This document shows positions 12,771 to 23,474 of a stretch of DNA of 64,000 bases, piece by piece. This DNA comes from Schistosoma mansoni (lineage: Eukaryota > Platyhelminthes > Trematoda > Strigeidida > Schistosomatidae): contig NC_031495.1 of the NCBI RefSeq assembly GCF_000237925.1, positions 22,446,163 to 22,510,162 on the forward strand, written 5' to 3'. The notes beneath the pieces are model-generated. The model was given only the letters and a program-made list of their open reading frames with translations. It ran no database searches and was not told where the DNA came from. How positions within the stretch are numbered: the stretch's first letter is position 1; each line of letters starts with the position of its first letter. Both the position numbers and the translations under genes were made by a program.

Positions 12771-14274
12771 ATAGCTATTAGAGCGATTGGTGTGAGGGTT
12801 GGGTTTTGGCTTTTTATCGGAGCCACAAGAACAGTGCTTTGAAACTGTAGAGGCATATGTGGGTGGGCATTTTGATGTAGTTGAGTGTTTGGGCTTAGGG
12901 TGAATGGTTACAGCTGCCGGGTGTTTAGTCTTGTTCTTAGGACTAGTAGCAGTATGCGACGTGCCTCCGTTTTTGGGAGGGGCGGGGTATGGTGTTTTAG
13001 GGATAGCGCTATGGCCAACGTTGTAACTGCCGCTACCACGTAGGCTGGGTTGATTGTTTTGCACTTCACTGGAGTTTCGACGTTGGATAGCAGTCTTGTC
13101 ATGGGTGATTCTAACTTTCTTAAAGGTTGGAATACGCCTCAGTAAAGACTGACTTTTAAGGAGGTGATTGGCTTCTATGATACTACCAAACTGAAACAGA
13201 ATGGGACAAGAGGCTTTAGTCTGTGCTTTACGTAATCTTCTTGCTACACACCAAGATTGCGACAGTCCACATTCTTGTAGTAGAGTATTTTTTAGCAAGC
13301 TTTAGGTTCGTGCTATCAGGTATATTATACGCAATGACATTGTGCATACACTGAAGTCTTTTCAGAACTTCAGCTGATATGTGGTCAATTATTTTTTCAG
13401 TGTTTTTTATAATTTCGAGATCAGGATTTTCCGGAACATTGATTAGGTATTTATACGGTAATAGGTCTTGAATAGTTTGGGTGAGGCTAGATTTTATTTG
13501 ACTGCTTTTAGAACTACCACTGGTGAGATTATTAGAGTTTATATCAACATTATTATGGTCTATATGGTTGCATACACATTTGTTGCAAGTGTCTACCGGG
13601 TGGTCATCTTGTGCGTACTTAGTTGGGGGATAAGGTATATGTTTGGGCGAGTAGTCGAGATCTACATTATTAGGCTGGCTAATGTAGGTGGGCTTATGTG
13701 CACTCTGTTGACCGCTACACAGGATGACCGGTTGTGGATTTATTGTGTGTATGGGGTCAACCACACTGTCTAAATACCGCTCACGTGTGATGAGTGGGCT
13801 GTCAAATGATGTCGGGCTAGGCGGTATGTGATTACTCTTATTTATATCTACAAGCGAGATGCAAGGTAGTGACAGGTCATGCCCAAGTACATGGTGCACG
13901 TCTAGTGTAGCTGTAGAAAGATCAGAGTATGATGCAGACTGATCAGTGTGTTTAGAAAGCTTCACATTATTCGCGTGAGTGGTGGATTTAGATCTTTTGC
14001 ACGTGCTATGAGCATCAGGAGAGATTATGTGTTTTTTAGATGACCTGGACATTATTAGAAGTAATGTAAATATAAATTTTGTGTTGGGTGAGCAGCGACT
14101 GTTATATCTTTACTTACTAGATGTGTAAAGTTCTATGGTAGGGTCAGATCAATATTTGCTAGGAGCTAATATATTAAAGTTAATGAACAAGGAGAGGTGG
14201 ACAGCGTGCGAGATAGTGAGCTTAATGTACTACTTTGAGTTACAGGATGGGGTGTCAAATTAATAGAGCCCTAT

Positions 14275-15600
14275 CAGAAATAAGGTATTTTTTCACTAAT
14301 AAATGTTGTTAAATTAGAAGGAAACATTAATAATAAGAAAAAGTCGAAACCGTAGCCTTCAGCTCCAGCTCGAGACATGTGTTTCCGTTCTCCTTTATTT
14401 TGCTCCTCTATAACCTTCTGCAGTGTTTCACTATAGCAGTAGGTGCTTGTTGGGTTGTGTGCGGAATGTGATTTAAAGAAAGTCAGCCAGCTCCGTAGAA
14501 ATCGGATGATAAGGGTTATCCTCCCTTGTGGTTAGTTTGGTCGTTTTGTCGTCTCTAACTCTGATGTCAGACTACTGTGAAACAGTTAATCTCGGAGACA
14601 CTAAGAGATTTTTCTTTCCCATATCTGAAGAGTGTAAGCTGACTTATAGTATAAGGAATTTACATCTAATTGAAGTTTGTTCTCTGTACGGGCGGCACAG
14701 TTTTACTGAAATGCTATCCGTCTCAAGCAGGTTACAGTACTCGTTCCACCACCGTTTATTAAAAGCTGCCCTGTTTGACAGTATACTATTTTCTAACACT
14801 GGGACATTAAATGGAAGTGGGAATTTGAGTCCAGCGTATCCTTTCTGGAAACTTTGATGCAATAGAAGGTACGTTATCGACATTATCTATTATAATAGCC
14901 ACCCACTGCTCTTCCCTACTATTAGTAACTGAGGTATGTGGAGCAGATGGTAATTTTTTTGTATTCTGGTCTTAGTTGGCAAATTTACATTTATATTTAC
15001 TATAAGAATAATAGATCTAATCACAAAATTCTAGGTTCGTCATGGTGTTACTACCCAACCCATAAAACCTTACGTGGAACTCACATTATTGTGCATACTG
15101 ACTCGTCCTACTTGATAGTCCGCAGCTTAGTATTAAGGACTTCTGAAATAAACATTTGGGACAGAATGACCAAACCTGAATTTCGTACAGACTAATTTTT
15201 TCTCGTTAACCATTTCTGACCTTCTCTAAGTGTTATATTTTTAATATAAACACAAAACTAAATTACTCAATAATTATAGATTGACGTTCAAGTGACAGTA
15301 ATTCACATTTGGAAAGATTTATTTATTTTCGGCATAGAATTAGAAAATGTGATTCCTCGGAGATTCCACTTTTGAGCAAGTTCATTCTCAAAGCTACACA
15401 ATGGCGAGTACATAGTTTTATCTAAAATGATAAAGGGTTATACTCCTGGTAATACTTATAGTTCCCAGAACGTAACACCAGACAAAATAAACAAAAAAAA
15501 CGTCAATTGATTTTTTCAAGCTGATGTGAATTATCCAGTTTCTGATATATTTTGACCGGCGTTTAGTCAATCTTAGATGATATAAAGACATCCTGTTTGG
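14275..15600. other. No gene recognised
   Basis: A 109-codon frame at 14528-14857 has no features of a known family. The segment between about 14340 and 14900 is less AT-rich than its neighbours and could be an unidentified repeat. Confidence 0.35.
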
Positions 15601-15609
15601 ATTGGCTCA

Positions 15610-15735
15610 ATATAACCGTTATGACACAAACGCATATAAAACGGATGGGATGTGTCCAGCATTGGAATCCGAGAGGGACGTTTCATCCCAAACTGAACTC
15701 ATCAGACGAATACACCACTGCTAGCCATGTTCCAT
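15610..15735 (-). ncRNA. Possible degenerate Penelope-type hammerhead motif
   Basis: The minus strand shows CTGATGA, a weak four-pair stem II with two wobbles, then GAAACGTC. This order matches a hammerhead with minimal stem III, but I could not build a convincing stem I. It may be a remnant of the terminal region of a Penelope-like element. Confidence 0.35.
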
Positions 15736-15744
15736 CTGATCTAT

Positions 15745-16955
15745 ATCGAAAACACTAACCGCTATTCTTATTAAAACACTGATATGTATTTGTTCGAAAC
15801 TTTATTTCTCATTAAAAAGATAGATCCAGGTTTATTTTCGTGAAAAAAAGTTGAGTAAGGTGAAGTGAAGTCGGAAAAAGCGTGGAAACAAAGACAATTA
15901 AGTTGACGGAGAAAAGTCAGTAGGCACTGAAATGTTAAGAGCAGTGGTTCCGGAAAACCAGAGGTTAAGACTTTGGCAGTAAACGAGATTGAATAAGTTT
16001 TTTATACACAACGCTAATTTTTCTAGATGTATAGAGAATACTTTGGGAATGTTAAGGAGACAGAAGGTCACTGTCTTTAGCAATTTATTATTTACTCTGC
16101 TTGAATTTAGACACTGAGTCTGTTTTGAATGAATGGCAAGTGAATGCAAAGTTTTCAGCTATGGAACTTCTTATCGGCGCATCGCTGACTCTCTCCAACC
16201 ATCCCGGGTAATGTCCTTCAGTTAGATCAAGTAGAATGTACGTAAAACGATCCAAATAACATGGCAGCAAATAAGATGATGAATGCGTATTGAAGTCATT
16301 TGTGAGAACTTGTCTTTCGCTTTATTAATAAATATCTGTCAACTAGCGAACATAGCCTCCAGATTGATATAGAGAATGGACTTTTAATAGAGCTATAAAT
16401 CCTTCCTTTAAAAATATCTGTAGTTCTGTCACCTCTAACATCAATGTTGATGTAAAGCATCTTCTTTGTTACTGAGGCTACTGATTCTTTCGGAAACTTG
16501 AGCTCTAATTTTTTGCCGACAAATGTCGATGAAAAACCGTTTTTCTTAGATGGACTAAAAATTCCTCGGATTTGAGTGGTGAGAGATATAATTAAATTTC
16601 AATTTCTAAAATATATAAAACCCTAGTTTCACAGTAGCTTATTAGCTAGTTTTCTGCAAGCATATAGCAGAGTTCTATCAAGTGAAAATTTTATTTCTCG
16701 ATGATAGTTGCTAAAATTTTGTTGAATGTGACCGAAATCACATTCGACCCTTCAACCGTTTTAACAAGTAATCTCGAAATTAGTTGACTTTCAGTCTAGA
16801 TAGATTATTTGTCTTCTTATAAGTACAAAGAAAATAATGCTTTTAAAGCGTTTAAACGCGTGTTTGTATCAAATAATTGGACCTGAAGTATGTGTTGAGT
16901 CTGATCTATTCTAAAGTGATAGAAAGTAGTAATTCAATTTTGTGTTGGTTGTTTG
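15745..16955. other. No gene recognised; AT-rich DNA
   Basis: Only short frames with no family features. No repeat with a partner elsewhere in the window was noticed. Confidence 0.4.
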
Positions 16956-16961
16956 AAGCTA

Positions 16962-17125
16962 GTGGCTGTCAGAACTCAGTAGCTAAGTGGATGACGCTAT
17001 GGCGTTTGAAGCAAACGGTACTAGATTCGAATCCTGCAGTGAACATCAACTCTGAGATGAACATACATCCAGCTGACAAGTCCAAAATAGGATGATACTC
17101 GCGTCCTGGATTCCTCTGATAGTCG
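16962..17125 (+). mobile_element. Diverged Sm-alpha SINE copy
   Basis: The head is tRNA-like, with an A-box-like TAGCTAAGTGG and a B-box-like GATTCGAATCC. It is followed by a hammerhead region (about 17064-17118: CATCCAGCTGACAAGTCC ... CGCGTCCTGGATTCC). This order matches the published Sm-alpha element of schistosomes. Here the core has decayed (CTGACAA instead of CTGATGA, GATAC instead of GAAAC), so the ribozyme should be dead. Confidence 0.75.
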
Positions 17126-17482
17126 TCTTTGCTAAAAAAACACTAACACTTCTACACTTTCTATTAATAAATGAACGTCTCAGATGATATAATTATCTTT
17201 TAACTTACATATGCTTTTGTGTGACCTTTTTGTATTAAACCTATTTGTCGATAAAATTAGATAACTATTTATCTGAATGACTCAATACGCTCAAATTCTA
17301 CCAAGAAAAAGTGAAAAACGTTGTTTAAGCTATTTTGTCTTTAAAAATTAATGACAACATACAAACATAATTGTCAATCAGAGTAAACGATGAAATATAA
17401 CCTGGAAAGCTAAAAACAAGTTGTCTAGAATATTTTATATATAGTTGAAATCATGAATCGACTGAAGCTAGACCACCATAAA

Positions 17483-17545
17483 AAGCCTGGATGCAGTGGA
17501 CGGCCGTTTCATCCTATTGCGGGACTCCTCAGCAGTTCACATCGA
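17483..17545 (-). ncRNA. Hammerhead ribozyme in SINE
   Basis: On the minus strand, CTGAGGA is followed by the stem II hairpin GTCC...GGAT, then GAAAC, stem III ACGGCCGT and the cleavage triplet GTC. Stem I (AACTG with CACTG) is imperfect, so activity may be weak. Confidence 0.6.
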
Positions 17546-17681
17546 CGATCCCGCCTCGCGAGATTCGAAGGCAGGACCTACCAGTCTCGCGCCAGAGCAC
17601 TCACCCTATAGACCACTGAGCCGGCATCCAACAGTGTTATTGTCTAACTTCAACCAATCCACGAATCCCGTGAGGCGAGAT

Positions 17682-17742
17682 CATGGATGCACACTGCTGA
17701 GGAGTCTCACAATAGGACGAAACGGCTGTCCAGTTCTTCCAG
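17682..17742 (+). ncRNA. Hammerhead ribozyme in SINE
   Basis: CTGAGGA, a stem II hairpin that is slightly damaged (GTCT...GGAC), GAAAC, then ACGGCTGTC. Stem III has one wobble pair and stem I (CACTG with CAGTT) is imperfect. The core bases are kept. Confidence 0.6.
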
Positions 17743-18009
17743 GTTTTCCATGGTGGTCTAACTTTAATTGACTCATAATTTCAACCATATATAAAAAATT
17801 ACTTAAAATCTCCACAAACAACCCACTTATCTAGAATATCTTAACAATTATTTTTGTGAAATTTATATAAATTCCTTGTAAATAAAATGTTTGTTTATTA
17901 ACATAATTTAGCAGGTACACAGAAAGAAACATCTACACACACACACACTTACACTTTGTACACCTGATATTCATGAACGAGGAAATTTTCAACTTTTATA
18001 CAAGTTGAA

Positions 18010-18132
18010 GGGTTGTTTGTGGAGATTTTTAGTAATTTTTATATATAGTTGAAATCATGATTCAATTGAAGCTAGACCACTATGGAAAACCTGGAAGCAA
18101 TGGATGGACGTTTCGTTCTATTGTGGGACTAA
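18010..18132 (-). mobile_element. Truncated hammerhead SINE tail
   Basis: Contains the tail and the downstream half of the hammerhead (GAAACGTCC) on the minus strand, but stops before the CTGAGGA half. Its tail faces the tail of the dimer at 17440-17826 across about 180 bp. Confidence 0.8.
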
Positions 18133-18769
18133 AAGTTTTATTCATTTAATAAACATTTAGAGCTATTCACTTCTTGTAGTCATCCTCATTAACAGAAAAA
18201 AAATGTATTGGTCACATATAATAATAATAAAGTTTATAAAATGTTTTACATAATTCATTTAATTAATTATTGAATAATAATGATAGTATACTAATTCATG
18301 AAAATATGTAACTGTCAAATGTAACTTCTCATGTCTAAATCCAACTTTTTTTCTTTTTGTCTTATACAAAAAAACTAGTCTACTTATTCGTGTGTTATAA
18401 TTGTATAGAATTGATAGAATTAAGAATAAGAATTACTCAATGAAAATATACTTAATTAATTAATAAGACAGATTATCTATTGAGTATATAGGATTAACTA
18501 AGTATACAAATTTAGTATTGGATATTGTTAGGTAGACTTTTCCTAGTCAATTCTTGGAAATGAATAATAAAATGATAGTAAATCAAACTGATATATACAA
18601 GTTAATCAAGTTAAAATGATGATACGACGATATAAGTTTGATTGTACAATTTGCAGACAAGTTAACTATTTGATATTATTGATTAAATGTATGACTTTCT
18701 CATAGGCGAATAATTTTGATATGAATACATGTTACCATAATTAATCGTTGACATTTTTCTGGCCAACCT

Positions 18770-19790
18770 AGAAAACGGGCCGTTAAAAGACACCGTAAGT
18801 AAGCTAGACTACTACTGTCGATACATAGATGACACACTAATCGTATGTGACGAAATTGTTGACAAACAGGAGATGTTGAACTTCTTTAATAACGCCCACC
18901 CAGCTATTAAATTCACCAGTGAGGAAGAGAAAGACAATACTATAGCTTTCCTCGACGTCCTACTTTCTAGAAGGAGAGACGGTTCCATAAAACGAAATAT
19001 GTTTAGAAAGAATACATGGACGGGTCAGTATACCCATTTCCAAAACTTCACACCTCTTCAATAAAAAATAAATTTGGTTAAATGTCTCAGCCACAGAATC
19101 AAGCTATTATGTTCTGAGGACAGTGTCGATAGCGAAATAGATATACTAAAGAACACATTACGAAATAATGGCTATCCAGATAATTTCGTTAAAACATACC
19201 TAGTAGAAAATATTAATGAAAAAGGAAGAAATTGTGACTCGGTGGGGAAAAAACCCTGTGTCTGAGACTGGACTTTAAAGGGGACATAGCGGGTGATATT
19301 CTAACACGTCGACTGAAAAGATCTGTTGAAAAGACGTTACACACCATCAAGCTACATATAATTTTCTCAACTAAACCAGTAATCACACAACTAATCAAGG
19401 ATAGGTTACCGAAGATGGGCTCCTCTATGTGTGTATACCAATTCAACTGCTCCTGTGGAGCTAGTTACATAGGCCGTACTCAGAAGGCTTTATCCTTGCG
19501 TATTCGTGAACATGTACCAGCATGCTTGGGAAGAGGAGTCACTACATCGATTAACAGCACCATCCTTTCTCACTTGGTAGATAGTGAACATCATATCAAA
19601 ATAGAAGAAGCCTTCTCTGTTTCATATCAAGTTCCGAAAACTCTACCTCAAAGAGCTAGATTACAATTATTCTACATAGCCGAAGCCATCTGGATCAGCT
19701 CCAGAAAACCAAACTTATGTATCCAGAAAAGGTATATCCAGCCCCTATGTTTACCTTGGCCTACGACTGGATTATCGGTTACCTAAACTA
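18770..19790 (+). mobile_element. Penelope-like retroelement, 5'-truncated (RT end plus GIY-YIG nuclease)
   Basis: The segment starts with the RT active site (YCRYIDDTLIV) and continues with IKFTSEEEKDNTIAFLDVLL, a typical Penelope-type stretch. The C-terminal part has a GIY-YIG endonuclease: VYQFNCSCGASYIGRTQ, then RIREH, followed by a conserved KPNLCIQ tail and a stop near 19784. Penelope-like elements combine exactly this RT with a C-terminal GIY-YIG nuclease. The N-terminal RT part is missing and the reading is interrupted in more than one place, so it is a dead copy. An AT-rich 3' flank rich in TTA/ATT repeats follows. Confidence 0.85.
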
Positions 19791-19799
19791 AATATTATA

Positions 19800-20190
19800 A
19801 ACCTCTCCCCCCTTTTTTGATCACCCCTATCTTAATCTTCACATCCATCATTCCCAATTCGTTTATCGTAATTACCTTGATAACATTCCTTTTATTACAT
19901 ATTATATTCACACATCAATCTTATTATTATTACTATTACTATTTATCATTATTATCTCAATTAACAAGAAGAAATTCTCCTACTATGCATTTTATTCACA
20001 CAATTTTTTTGCATTTTCATTTTTCCTATATTACTATTATACTGATTGTGACTGGACACTTCACTCCAAATCATTTTGACCTTTATTAAATGACCTTTCT
20101 AATTTACAAACAACACAACTTTGAAGTATGTATGTCGTAACAGATGCAAACGTTCATCATTTTTAACATATAACATTGTCAAATTAATTA
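19800..20190. other. AT-rich flank of the Penelope copy
   Basis: Contains a short TTA/CTA microsatellite (about 19920-19950) and no gene. Confidence 0.5.
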
Positions 20191-20193
20191 ATA

Positions 20194-20405
20194 TGTCAGA
20201 GGAGGTTTTGTGGAGAATTTAGTATTTTCACAGTTGAAATCATGAGTCAATTGAAGCTGGACCACCATCGAAAACCTGGGAGCACTGGACGGCCGTTTCG
20301 TCCTATTATGGGACTCCTCAGCAGTGCGCATCCACGAACCCGCTCTCGCGGGCGAGATTCGAACCCAGGACCTACCAGTCTCGAGCCGAAGCCCTTAACC
20401 GATAA
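20194..20405 (-). mobile_element. Hammerhead SINE copy
   Basis: A single unit on the minus strand. The 3' tail is at 20194, and the head carries a B-box-like GGTTCGAATC at about 20358-20374. The hammerhead lies at 20275-20334. The 5' end is cut within the tRNA-like head. Confidence 0.88.
20275..20334 (-). ncRNA. Hammerhead ribozyme with intact core
   Basis: Minus strand: GCACTG|CTGAGGA, stem II GTCC-loop-GGAC, GAAAC, the self-complementary stem III ACGGCCGT, cleavage triplet GTC, then CAGTGC closing stem I with six perfect pairs and an outer TGG/CCA. This is the best preserved ribozyme of this SINE family in the window. Confidence 0.8.
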
Positions 20406-20409
20406 ATGT

Positions 20410-21855
20410 TGCAAAAAGTAACTGCAATAGAACCGAGGTATTTACTAGCAATAAAGTATACGATGTATATTTCACTTATTAATACTGAAACATTCTGTTA
20501 CAGGAAGTACAGTTGACTACTATTCTTTTGGTATTTTGTTATTTTTATGAGAAAATTAACACCAACACCAAAATTTTTAATCATAAACACTAAATGTCAT
20601 AAAAACCATTCGATTGCCTCTTTAGATATCTCTGACACAATGACAGAATCATATTAAGTGGGATGGAGTATAAGTATTATTTCACACGAGCTTGAATTAT
20701 TCTCTGATATTTTCTAGTTGACTGAATAACTGTGATAATTCTCAAAGTCATGTCAATGAGTTGAGTTTTAAAAGTACAAATGGCTTTATCGTCCAAAACA
20801 ATGATATACACCGTCAATCAATCGCAAAATAAAAAAAATACTAATATTCAGTGCTTTGTAGTTTTCATTGGTTATCTAGGAGATTAAAATTACTTTCAAA
20901 ATATGAAAAACGTTCCTACCTAGAAAGATCAAATGTTGACTTGTTCTACTTACAAATGTGATTCATTGTGATACATTGTAATTTGATGAAAGTGGTCTAC
21001 ATTGACTAATATTAAAATGGGTGTAAGTATGTGACATATGTGACTATGAATTCAATTTCTATGTAAACCTGTCTGAGTGAATAATTTTTTTGCAAACATT
21101 ACATTTATAACATTTATAGAATGTAGTGGTAGCATTATGGTGGTAGAAAAAAAGTTTAGAAATATATACACTGGTTGACCACGCCCAGTATCTCAATCAA
21201 ACTGGTAGGATAGAATGTCTTAGATAATGGAAAAAAACACACACAGAATCTAACGGAAAAAATTATATTAATAAATCTTTTGCCTTTCAAGCAAGTAAAC
21301 AAGTAAATTTTTATACCTTCTCTCATTTATGATCTAACAGAAATAGAATGATGAAGCATGTTAGAGATAAAAATGAATACCGGTGATATTAGTTATTTTT
21401 CATTGAAATTATAAAGTAAACTATTTATGATGGAATTGGTTTTAAAAGATATATTCTTTATTCATTTCAAATCAATAAATAGTGTACAATTAGTTTAGGT
21501 TTAGTTTTGAACTTCTGTATGCATGGGCGGGGGGAATGGAGTTAAGATTTTTGGGTTTCACAATTTGTATAATACTATTCGACCAGTATTTATGGTTTTC
21601 TCATAAAATGTCACAAAGAAATATGCGCTTCTCAGAACTATGCAAATAAACACTTAGTTCCATAAATTAGTTTTATATTTTCGCTTTATTAATCCAGTCC
21701 TTTTCTGAACCTGCTTCTTTAATAAACATGGTAGATTTTCGGTATGCGGAATGGTTAGGAGAGCCAACTAACTAAAATGATATGGGATTACAACTCTATT
21801 AACTGATTCTTGCTCTTCGTTTGGAGCCATCTGTTTAGATTCAACATCGGACGTT
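20410..21855. other. No gene recognised; AT-rich DNA
   Basis: No frame above 60 codons with recognisable features and no repeat shared with the rest of the window. Confidence 0.45.
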
Positions 21856-21859
21856 GTTA

Positions 21860-23470
21860 TGTTTGAAGCGATTACGAGTTCACCTAGTCTGGGAACGGAA
21901 CAAAGACTTGTGGCCCAACACCAATAAGCTATTTATTCTGACGCGTCTAAGACCAGCTAACTAGAGTGAGAAGTCCAAGTTGAAAGTGAGGAAGATATAT
22001 TCCGTAAGCAGCCAGAAGCACAAGCAATCGTAACAGGTAGAAATCAAACATATATACAGCATAAAATTGTCCTTGGGAAGCGTTACAAAATAGCATTCTA
22101 AAAGATGAAAAAAGACCAATAGTGTTTAAGATTTTCCCGAATGGGACATACGACATGAAGGTGAAAAAGGCGCTTTCGGCGCGAAAACAATGAAATTCAA
22201 ATTGTCAGGATAAAAATACAAAAATAAGTCAATTACCAAGTGAGTTCTGTGGACCTAACATCCCCAACATCTCCCCTTTTTAATAGCAAACGTTCTTGGG
22301 GTCCACTTGCATTTTGACCGCCTGTCGCCGTTGGCGTAACGACCACCTTCTGGATCGTAGATCGATTTGTCATTGTGCTTCTTCCTGTGTTGGGACTACG
22401 GGCAGATTAAAAGTATCTAACAGGGTGTCCAGCAAGAGATTTGCTTATGTCGATGGGCGAGCTGGACCTAGCCACTTAAGTAGCTGGGTTCGATGTCTAG
22501 TCCACCTGTCTCTTCCCATCTCAATCTCGTACATAACCTGGCCTAGTTTTCTAACCACAAGTTCTTCAGACCAAGGACCATGATTTCGTCTGTAGTTCCA
22601 AGCGAATGCTGGACATTCAACCTTATACGTTGACAGCTTCTGTGACGTGGTCTGTGGTGGCGGTGGTGTGGTTTTCGGAAGCATTAGACTGTGGATCGTC
22701 CTCAATTTTGTTCCCATGATGATCTCTGCCGGGGACTCCCGCTCAGGTAGCATATCGCTAGGTGTCGTTCGGTAGATGAATAAGAAGTTCCGCAGTGTTT
22801 CAACTGGCGTCCCCTCCCCTTTTGACTTAATCAGAGCTCTCTTGAATGTAACCATAAATCTTTCTGCTTGACCGTTTGATTGTAGGTGGTAAGGTGGGGA
22901 GTGGAGATGCTTGATGGATGGCCGTTTGCAAAAATCTTGGAATTGAGTTGAGGTGAACTGTAAAGCATTGTCGGATACGACTAAACCCGGTAATCCGTTG
23001 TGGGAGAACATTCCCGTCAAGAGTTTCATGGTTTGAGTAGTCGTTGGTGGCGTGATGGGAACAATTTCTGGCCATTTTGAAAAGGCGTCAACCACGACTA
23101 GATAGGTGATTCCATTGATTGGACCGGCAAAATTGACATGTATCCTGGACCAGGGATACTCAGGCTGTGTCCATGTGAGCATAACTTCTGTCGATGGATT
23201 TCATTCGCTTTATACCAGGATGACCAATATAGAATTGCTATAGCACCCTTGATCGTAGAGACTCTGGAATCACCACTCTATCTCCAGACATCAAGCATTC
23301 ATTTACGACACATAATGAGTCCTGATGGTGGTTAAGCTGCTTCATGTCACCATCGAATCCAGCTGGTGGCCAGCCATTGGTGACGAAGTTCATCGTTTTT
23401 CTAATGATGGTTTCGTTTATAGAAGCAGTTTGTATCTCAGAATCTGAGCTTTCACCATAAGGCGTCATAA
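21860..23470 (-). mobile_element. Gypsy-type LTR retrotransposon fossil: integrase end and probable 3' LTR
   Basis: Minus strand. The integrase core (23182-22445) shows VVVDAFSKWPE, VVSDNALQFTS and HLQSNGQAER, the D,D,E pattern of Ty3/gypsy integrases, then a C-terminal part ending WLGPARPST. Upstream (to about 23468) is a short piece of the preceding pol region. Downstream, a purine tract (AAAAAGGGGAGA on the minus strand, about 22270-22283) is followed by TGTTGGGGATG, a likely 3' LTR start; its far end, near 21860, is a guess. Gag, protease and RT are absent. A broken partial copy; the exact family (Saci/Boudicca-like) is not settled. Confidence 0.8.
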
Positions 23471-23474
23471 TTCT

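Larger units (their letters stand above)
8934..14052 (-). pseudogene. LINE ORF1 product, interrupted by an LTR element
   Basis: ORF1 begins at 14052 (MSRSSKKHIISPDAHS...) and runs to a stop near 8934, with the LTR element 9786-12770 inside. On the right of the insert the frame ends ...TNRSNSY and on the left it resumes ...YNRPNTVMRN, so the host frame is kept after removing the insert and one ATAG copy. One slip near 13290 and one near 9260 break it. The part NVIAYNIPDS ... ILFQFGSI..EANHLL looks like the RNA-binding-like section of CR1-type ORF1 proteins; the rest is a low-complexity, Ser/Thr/His/Pro-rich tail with no domain I can name. Confidence 0.65.
5809..14060 (-). mobile_element. CR1/jockey-type LINE, nearly complete, with three later insertions
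   Basis: A two-ORF non-LTR retrotransposon on the minus strand. ORF1 starts at 14052. ORF2 starts at 8882 with an endonuclease and continues into a reverse transcriptase, and its reading ends at the stop at 5809-5811. Removing the insertions at 9786-12770, 7553-7716 and 5882-5957, each with one copy of its target duplication, restores a contiguous LINE. Two reading-frame slips are visible in ORF1 and one near the end of ORF2, so it is inactive but not very old. The 5' untranslated part may reach about 14270. The RT resembles the CR1 clade (schistosome SR1/Perere types); the exact family is not settled. Confidence 0.85.
17440..17826. mobile_element. Hammerhead SINE, inverted dimer
   Basis: The left unit is on the minus strand and full length, including a tRNA-like head. 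The right unit is on the plus strand and starts within the body. Both 3' tails (GAAGCTAGACC... / ...CTCCACAAACAACC) point outward. Each arm has a hammerhead: minus 17483-17545 and plus 17682-17742, both with CTGAGGAG and GAAAC. Confidence 0.85.

Noticed and set aside
13468-13773. 101-codon plus-strand frame with hydrophobic character
   Set aside because: It is antisense to LINE ORF1 and has no support of its own.
14528-14857. 109-codon plus frame
   Set aside because: No conserved motif, and a comparable frame exists on the other strand; treated as non-coding.
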